A DNA stretch of 64,000 nucleotides from Impatiens glandulifera (Eukaryota > Streptophyta > Magnoliopsida > Ericales > Balsaminaceae): positions 136,267,520-136,331,519 of the forward strand of contig NC_061862.1 in NCBI RefSeq assembly GCF_907164915.1. Direction: 5' to 3'. Each line of letters starts with the position of its first letter. Position 1 is the stretch's first letter. Below the pieces are notes generated by a model that saw only the letters and a list, made by a program, of their open reading frames with translations, searched no databases and was not told the origin of the DNA. A program made the translations under genes and the position numbers. Positions 57,499 to 64,000 of this stretch are shown here, piece after piece.

Positions 57499-58951
57499 CA
57501 CTAGTAAAAAAGACTTTTATCGACAAAGTTTACTGAGAGTTTTCTATAACTTTTGATATTCTATAACTCTCGGTAATGATCCCGAGAGAAAGAAAACTTT
57601 CGTTATTAAAAATAGATTCCAAGAGGTGTGTAAAATCTTCGGTGATAGGAGGGTTTACCAAAAGTTGTCCAATAAACCTTTGGTTTTGACTCTTTCCAAA
57701 AAACAAAAATAATTCTAAGTGTTAGAAATTGGGTAATTGCAAAGGTTTTTTAATAAACCTTCGGTTTTGACTCTTTCCAAAAAAACAAAAATAATTCTTA
57801 AGTGTTGGAAACGTGGTAATTGCAAAGGTTTTTTAATAAATCTTCGTTTTGACCCTTCTCAAAAAACCAAAAATAATTCTAAGTGTTGGGAAGGGGTAAT
57901 TGCGAAGGTTTATTGGAGAACCTTCGGTTTTAACTTTCCCCAAATTGATAATTGCGAAGGTTTCCTAATAAACCTTCGGTTTTGACCTTCTCAAAAAAAA
58001 CTAAGAATAATTCTAAGTGTTGGAAATGTGGTAATTGCGAAGGTTTTCTAATAAACCTTAGGTTTTGACACTTCTCAAAAAAACCAAGAATAATTCTAAG
58101 TGTTGGGAAGAGATAATTGTGAAGATTTATTGGAGAACCTTCAGTTTTAACTTTCCCCAAATTGGTAATTGCGAAGGTTTTCTAATAAACCTTCGGTTTT
58201 GACCTTCTCAAAAAAAACAAGAAATTGCGAAAGGTTTATGAAAACCTTCGGTAATGACCTTTAAAATTAAAAAACTCCTACTTTTCTCTTCTTCTTTCCG
58301 CCCACTTTCTTTCCCTTTCTATCTCTCCACGCTTCCTTCCACCCGCGCTGCCCAGCTGCTCGAAGATCCGCATCCGCCATGACGCCGCCAAACCGCTCGA
58401 AGGTCTGTCGTCGCCGCCGCTTGAAAGACTCCCGTCGCCGCGCCTCCGTCTATTTCAAGGTTAATTATATTTTAGTTAGATGTTATATATTTAGGGTTAA
58501 TTAATTTTAGATTATTTATATGAGGTTTATTAATAATGTTAAATTAGATTATATGTTATATATATTTAGGTTGATTTTGTTAGATTCATATTAGATTAGG
58601 TTTATTAAGGTTAGATTAGGTATATATTTAGCTATGTTGATTTGTTGGATTAATGTTAGATTAAGTTTATTAATGTTATATTAGATGTATATTTAGGATG
58701 ATTTTGTTGGATTAATATTATATTAGGTTAATTCATGTTAGATTCGATGTATAATATTTAGGTTGATTTGTTGGATTCATGTTAGTATAGGTTTATTAAA
58801 GTTAATTAGGTATACATTTTAGGTTAATTTTGTTGTATTCATTTTAGATTAGGTTCATTAATGTTATATTAGGTGTATATTTAAATTAGATTAAGTTCAC
58901 TAATGTTATATTTAATGTTATATTAGGTGTATATTTAGGTTCATTAACAAA
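57499..58951 (+). mobile_element. CACTA-like transposon, 5' terminus and truncated body
   Basis: Begins CACTAGTAAAAAAGAC after TTT. Then come seven or eight subterminal repeats of 50-115 bp, each with AATTGCGAAGGTTT and AAACCTTCGGTTTTGAC (57660-58210), an architecture typical of CACTA elements. A GC-rich first exon is possible at 58379-58441 (MTPPNRSKVCRRRR...), ending at a GT donor. From 58470 to 58950 stands a degenerate 60-bp repeat TTAGGTTGATTTTGTTGGAT, probably intronic. The right end lacks CTAGTG, so the 3' part is deleted. Comparison with the uninterrupted copy at 62495-64000 fixes the extent. Confidence 0.75.
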
Positions 58952-59960
58952 TTTGTTGTCGTATACGAATTGTCGTATCCAATAATAGATCGAATAAAGT
59001 GACTATTACATTATAATTGCTTTATTAATTTTTAAAGTCAACGAATAAGTATAAGTAGAGGGAATAGATGATTCGAGTTGTATCTTAAAAATAATTTTTT
59101 TAGGTAATTTTATTATTATTAATTTTATAATTGTGGTGAGAAATACATAGTAAAATTAAAAAATAAAATATTTTTATTGCAAAATATATATATATAGAAG
59201 AAAAAAACATAATTAATGGATTTAATTAACTGACACATTTAAACATGTTTTCCTGGAGCGTCCAAATATTAAATCTATAAGTATATTTTCTTTAATTTAT
59301 TCGTACACACTTCATCTCTGCATTACATATTATATCGCACGTCTATAATCTATAAGTAGCCAATAATAGTGAGGACATAAAAAGGTTATAAAAAAATTAG
59401 CATGTCAAAAATGCAGAATGAGAATAAATTTCAAATCACATTCTCTATTGCGAAACTAGAAAAATTAATTGAGTCTAATCAGTTATCTAAAACTAGAAAG
59501 ATGAATGTTGTGCAGGTGTATGATCAACTAGAGGTCGAGAAGCAACATAAAAAGGAAGTGACATAGGCCTTAAAAGTTGAGAAAGATAAAAGTGGTGAGA
59601 AAGATCGAGAGAACAGACGAGTTATCAACAACTCGAGCACCTCAAAAGGTCGCTAGAGAATGTAAATGACATGGTGACATAACAACTAGCTCAATTTTGA
59701 ATGCTTCCAAATGGTCATTCATGGTGTTGTCTTTGTTTTTTGTGTTTATTTTATTATTTTTAATTTTGTTCGTATTTGTGATGTTATGGTTCTTATTTTT
59801 ATGTTTGGTAGTTGTAATATTTTTTTTATTTTAATAAAGCTTATTTATGAAAAAAAACATTGATCACTTAAGTTTTTATTGTCAAATTTGTATGAATAAG
59901 TTTTATATCTTTTATTAGATAATAAAAAAACAAATATTTAATTCAGCAAAAAGAAAACAA
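58952..59960. repeat. Segmental duplication copy A, right part
   Basis: Resumes collinearity with copy B (from GTTGTCGTATACGAATTG, matching TATTGTCGTATGCGATAAG near 63050) to about 59960. Confidence 0.75.
59402..59700 (+). pseudogene. Broken copy of the small coiled-coil gene
   Basis: Starts MSKMQNEN and follows the intact copy at 63487-63792 through LEVEKQHKKEVT. A TAG stop then occurs at 59564-59566, and the frame shifts afterwards. The end, LAQF, is still recognisable. It lies in duplication copy A. Confidence 0.8.
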
Positions 59961-60251
59961 AATAAAACAAATGAATATTTACAAAATACAATTTTTATAC
60001 AAGCTAAAAATTAATTAATTGTATTATTTAATATATTTTATTATATTATTTTAATATAATATAATTAATAATATTTAAAGTAATTAAATAATTGATATTT
60101 TAACCAATATTAAAAAATATTTCAATTAGTTTTTTTATTATTTTTCAAACATTTATTTATTTAACTTCCCTTGCTTGTTCTCTTTTTGCATATTTATATA
60201 TTCATTTTCGATTATATGCTATCTCCGATAGAGCAATGAGAGGTTCACCAC

Positions 60252-61576
60252 TAGGGCTGCAAATGAGTCAAGCCGCTCGTGAGCTACTCGCGAGCCGCTC
60301 GGTCAAAGCTCGACTTGAGCTTGACATTAATCGAGCTCGAGCCGGCTCATTTAATATTCGAGCCGAACTCGAGCTCATATAATGCTTGCTCGATGGCTTG
60401 TCGAGCTTTTTCGAGCCTGATAATATAATATACTTTTTATTTATTTTTAATATTAAAATTTAAAACAATATTTTTTTTCTTTCTTCATCTCTTCAAAGCC
60501 CATATAATAGGCCCAATCCATATTATTATATTATATTATTTAAAACAAAACTCTAATTTTAATTTACATAAATTTTCATATTATGGTTGGATTAATGATA
60601 GAAAAAATTTGTAAGATATAATAATTAGTATATAATATTATATAATATCGAATGAGATAAAAATTGTTAATATATTATATACAATATTAAAAGAGATAAA
60701 AAAAAATGTTAATATATTATATATAATAAAAATTAAAAAAATGTTAGTATATATTTTATATATTATATTAAGGGATAAAAAAATTATAGTATATATATTA
60801 TATATAATATGTTGAGAGGAAAAATGAATTTATAAGATTAATAGTATATTATAATATATGTATAAAAAATTAGTAGATTCTAGCTATAAATAAGTTTATA
60901 AATATATTTTTTTGGTAGTATCTACTCCTTAATATATAGGTTAAATTTTAGATATTTTTTAACATGTATTTTTATATTAATTAATTTTAAACTTAAACAT
61001 TTCATATTATTGACTGTAGGTAAGTATGTTTGTTATGTTTGAAGAAAAGACTTAAAAAAATTAATATATTGATTATTCAAACAATTTATATTACTTTGTA
61101 CTTTAATTTTGAAATTTTATGTTTTAGAATTTTGATTAATAATGGTGGTTTGATGTTTTTAAAGTTTGGATTTTGGACTATCATTTTTGAAATTTTGAAT
61201 AATTATGATTTTTTAATATTTTATTTTGAAATATAATGTTTTAAATGTTGAATATGTATGAAAGTTTGATATTTTCATTTTGAAAATAAATTTTGGTTTG
61301 GGTTTGGGTTTGGGTTTGGGTTTGGGTTTGGGTTTGGGTTTGGGTTTGGGTTTGGGTTTGGGTTTGAGTTCGAGCTCGAGCTTGAGTTTGAAAATTTAAT
61401 TTTAGTTTAAACTTTTCGAGTCGAGCCGAGCTTGTAGGTTAATAATCGAGCTCGAGTTCGAGCTCAAATTTATAAACTCGTTCGAGCTCGAGTTCGAGTC
61501 GAGCTAATAAATACTAAATCGAGTCGAGCTCGAGCTCAAGCTGGTTCGAGCTCGACTCGGCTCATTTGCAGCCCTA
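60252..61576. mobile_element. 1.3-kb hAT-like element with GAGCTCGA-rich arms
   Basis: Inverted ends TAGGGCTGCAAATGAG and CTCATTTGCAGCCCTA, flanked by the perfect 8-bp repeat TTCACCAC (60244-60251 and 61577-61584). Both arms are packed with palindromic GAGCTCGAGC words; the middle is plain AT-rich DNA. No transposase is seen. Confidence 0.9.
61295..61365 (+). repeat. TTTGGG hexamer microsatellite
   Basis: About twelve perfect TTTGGG units inside the right arm of the hAT-like element. This is not the plant telomere repeat TTTAGGG. Confidence 0.95.
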
Positions 61577-61584
61577 TTCACCAC

Positions 61585-62494
61585 ACACCGCACTCAATTC
61601 AATGATCAAGCAAATAAGTAAGACGAATCGATTTTATTTCTATACACAATTACGTAAGAATGGGTCAAGCACATATATATATATATATATATATATAGGT
61701 GCAAAGGACAAATACGCTAGTGAGAATTACTAAAATCTGTATGCGGTATTCCACTCTTTCAATCAAATACCGTTAAAAGAAATTATTGAATTAGATGCCC
61801 CTCCTCTAATTCCATGAATAGATTAAATAACTTAGATTGCAATTTTTTTAGCCTTATTTTTACGGTGCCTGTCTTTCTTTTTTTTTTTGCCTAATTTTGA
61901 TCTTTCAAAGCTGAGGCAGAAGAAGATTTTGTATCATGGGCAGGTGCGGAATCACGCTCAACTTTACCTGGTTGTAGCCCGGGTAGCTCAAACTTTTTTT
62001 TATGTAATTGACAATAACGACGGTAAAATATCATCGTTATTGATAATTTCATGTCACTAAAGTGTAATAGCTACAGCTACAGTAAACTTGTTTTATTTTA
62101 ATTGTTTTCTTGATAATAATCCGGATAAAATTTTTTAAAACAATTTAGCTCAGGTAACTTTCAAATCCTGGTTCGATCTCTGATCATAGGGATAGTCCAA
62201 CGGCCTCACATTTCTAGGTGGTAGGAATCCATACCGTAGAGTAAAGGAATTGCAATTACAGGATGGATATAGAATTTTAAGTTGGATGGATTTGAAAAAA
62301 GTTCAGGTAGGCCTGAATGTTTTCTTGAGAAATTTATGAAAGAAATTGGTAAATTAACTTAGTTTTATATTTATTTTTGAGAATAATAAAGTTATGGTGT
62401 TATATCAAATTTTAGCATTCATAATATATTTTTTTATAGGACTGAGTCACCTCAGTCCTAAAGTAGATACATCATAATTATAATAATATTTTTT
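61585..62494. other. Intergenic DNA, possible SINE trace
   Basis: Mostly AT-rich. A TAGCTCAGGTAAC segment followed by TCCTGGTTCGATCTC near 62145-62180 resembles the A and B boxes of a tRNA-derived SINE, but no ends are found. No gene is supported. Confidence 0.4.
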
Positions 62495-63375
62495 TAAATA
62501 AAAATAATATTATCAAATAATAACAATGAAGATATAATGGTGTTTATGACGTTCTCTTCTAGGTAGTTTTAGTTGGAAGTAAACCCGTGATATTTTATCT
62601 ATAAGTACGATTTTTTTCATACCTTAACAAAATTCTTTAGAGAAAAAAATATTTGTTGTAAACTAGGTCTAGGTAAAATGATTACTTAGTATTTATTATT
62701 TAATAATATATATATATATTATAAATTAAAATAATTTATCTAATGATAAAAATAAAATATTATTTCAATTAATAGTTTACATTAAATGAATTATATTTTA
62801 ATAAATAATTGATAGTATACGTTAATTAATTTTATATTATAAATCAAAATATCATTAATTATTTTGATTATAATAATAATATAATTTTTCTGTAATAAAA
62901 TAATATTAATAATAATAAATAATAATAATTAGGTTATTATATTAATTATATAACTTTGTAAAATAAATTATATTAATTAAAAAAATATCAAATAGTTCTC
63001 TGTTTATTTATAAACTAAGGTTTTAAGAAAATTATTTATCTGAACTGAATTTTATTGTCGTATGCGATAAGTATGCTATAATAGATCGAACAGAGTGAAT
63101 TATTATATTATAATTGTTTTATTAATTTTAAACTTAGAGAATAAATATACATAAAGGGAATAGATTATTCGAATGGTATCTTTCAAATAAATAAATAATT
63201 TAGGTAACTTCATTATTGGTTTTAAAATTATGGTGAGAAATGTATAATTAAATTAAGAAATAAAATATTTTTAATTGCAATATATATATATAGAAAAAAA
63301 ATCTTAATTAATGGATTTAATTAGCTAGCACATTTAATGTTTTTTTTATGAAGTGTCCAAATATTCAATATTTAA

Positions 63376-63486
63376 ATCTATAAATAGGTTTTCTCTAATT
63401 CATACACACTTCATCTTTGCATTACATATTACATCTGTAATTAGCTAATAGTTGTGAACACAAACAAAGGGTGTAAAAAATTAACC
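63376..63486 (+). promoter_or_regulatory. TATA box and leader of the small coiled-coil gene
   Basis: CTATAAATAGG at 63379-63389 is a near-ideal plant TATA box about 100 bp before the ATG. In copy A the matching site reads CTATAAGTAT, a weaker box. Confidence 0.7.
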
Positions 63487-63792
63487 ATGTCAAAAATGCA
63501 GAATGAGAAGAATCTTCAAGTCACATCCTCTATTGCAGAACGAGAACAACTAGCAAAGGATAATCAGTTATCTAAAACTAGAGAACTGAAGGCTCAATTT
63601 ATGCATGTGCAAGCTCAACTAGAGGTGGAGAAGCAACATAAAAAAGAAGTGACTCATGCCTTAAAAGCTAGTGAAGATCAAATGGGATGGAAAATATCGA
63701 AAGAGCAGATGAGTTATCAACAACTTGAGCACCTCAAAATGTCTTTGGAGAATGTAAATGTCATAGTGACACAAAAACTAGCTCAATTTTGA
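63487..63792 (+). CDS. Small predicted coiled-coil protein, unknown family
   Basis: 101 residues from ATG 63487 to TGA 63790-63792. I do not recognise the family. The sequence is rich in Lys, Glu and Gln with few Gly or Pro, and reads as almost continuous helix (AQLEVEKQHKKEVTHALKAS), so a coiled coil is likely. There is no signal peptide or membrane segment. It is preceded by a good TATA box, and a broken paralogue stands at 59402-59700. The in-frame reading could begin upstream at 63454, but the ATG at 63487 is the one conserved in both copies. Retention of an open frame here while the other copy broke is weak evidence of function. Confidence 0.55.
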   Translation: MSKMQNEKNLQVTSSIAEREQLAKDNQLSKTRELKAQFMHVQAQLEVEKQHKKEVTHALKASEDQMGWKISKEQMSYQQLEHLKMSLENVNVIVTQKLAQF

Positions 63793-64000
63793 ATGTTTTT
63801 GAAGAGTCTTTCATGGTGTTGTCTTTGCATTTTTTTTCTTAATTTTTGTTATTTTTTGTGATTTTATAATTCTTGTTTTTATGTTTTAGTTGTAATATTT
63901 TATTGGTATTTTAATAAAAATTATTTATGAAAAAAACAATGATGACTTAAGTTTTATTATCAAATTATTATTAATAAGTTTTATATCTTTTATTAGAAAA

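Larger units (their letters stand above)
62495..64000. repeat. Segmental duplication copy B, uninterrupted
   Basis: Same order and orientation as copy A but without the CACTA-like insertion; it runs to the window end. Holds the intact small gene and its promoter. Confidence 0.8.

Noticed and set aside
61295..61365. Interstitial telomere repeat
   Set aside because: The unit is TTTGGG, not the plant TTTAGGG, and lies inside a hAT-like element.

Overview
This is plant nuclear DNA, most likely from a eudicot: genes have GT-AG introns, one gene is a single-exon P-class pentatricopeptide-repeat (PPR) protein with an organelle-targeting-like N terminus, and most of the window is transposon DNA in AT-rich sequence. 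I cannot name the species.

The main feature is a complete, very large Mutator-like element (MULE) at 2576-26960 (24,385 bp). It has about 282-bp terminal inverted repeats (TIRs) and a perfect 9-bp target-site duplication, GTCGTCTAC, at 2567-2575 and 26961-26969. Two genes read rightward from the left end: a small spliced gene for tandem BRCT domains like the C terminus of plant BRCA1/BARD1 (4408-5576), apparently a captured host fragment, and a FAR1/MuDR-type transposase (6144-8896). Three genes read leftward: two paralogous ULP-like (Ulp1/C48 SUMO-protease family) genes of the Kaonashi/KIU type (9732-13950 and 21932-25797), and a gene resembling plant mobile domain/DUF7745 proteins (19754-20919). 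Most damage is light: one frameshift each in the transposase and the mobile-domain gene, one stop codon plus one unresolved exon in the first ULP gene, and one extra base in a G run in the second. The noncoding DNA of the element is packed with an imperfect palindrome of the form GCGAA-N6-TTCGC and a second module of about 75 bp, both essentially confined to the element. Three of the five genes have a first coding exon that is only the ATG, followed at once by a splice donor.

Outside the MULE: a decayed Ty1/copia fragment (1-2129); AT-rich DNA with foldback elements and MITEs (26970-35570); a decayed Ty1/copia element on the minus strand with both LTRs (35571-41717), carrying a hAT-like insertion that itself holds a tRNA-Gly-like gene with a GCA anticodon; a 922-bp hAT-like element; the PPR gene (45132-47393, minus); two MITEs; a 3.06-kb probable solo LTR that split a roughly 60-bp minisatellite; and, at the right end, a segmental duplication whose first copy is interrupted by a CACTA-like insertion. 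The second copy retains an open 101-residue coiled-coil gene (63487-63792). A further hAT-like element with a TTTGGG hexamer tract lies between the two copies.

As a unit, the MULE looks like a recently mobile parasite encoding a transposase, two predicted SUMO/ubiquitin-like proteases and a DNA-repair-type phosphopeptide-binding module. How these genes work together is inference; the structure is read directly from the sequence.
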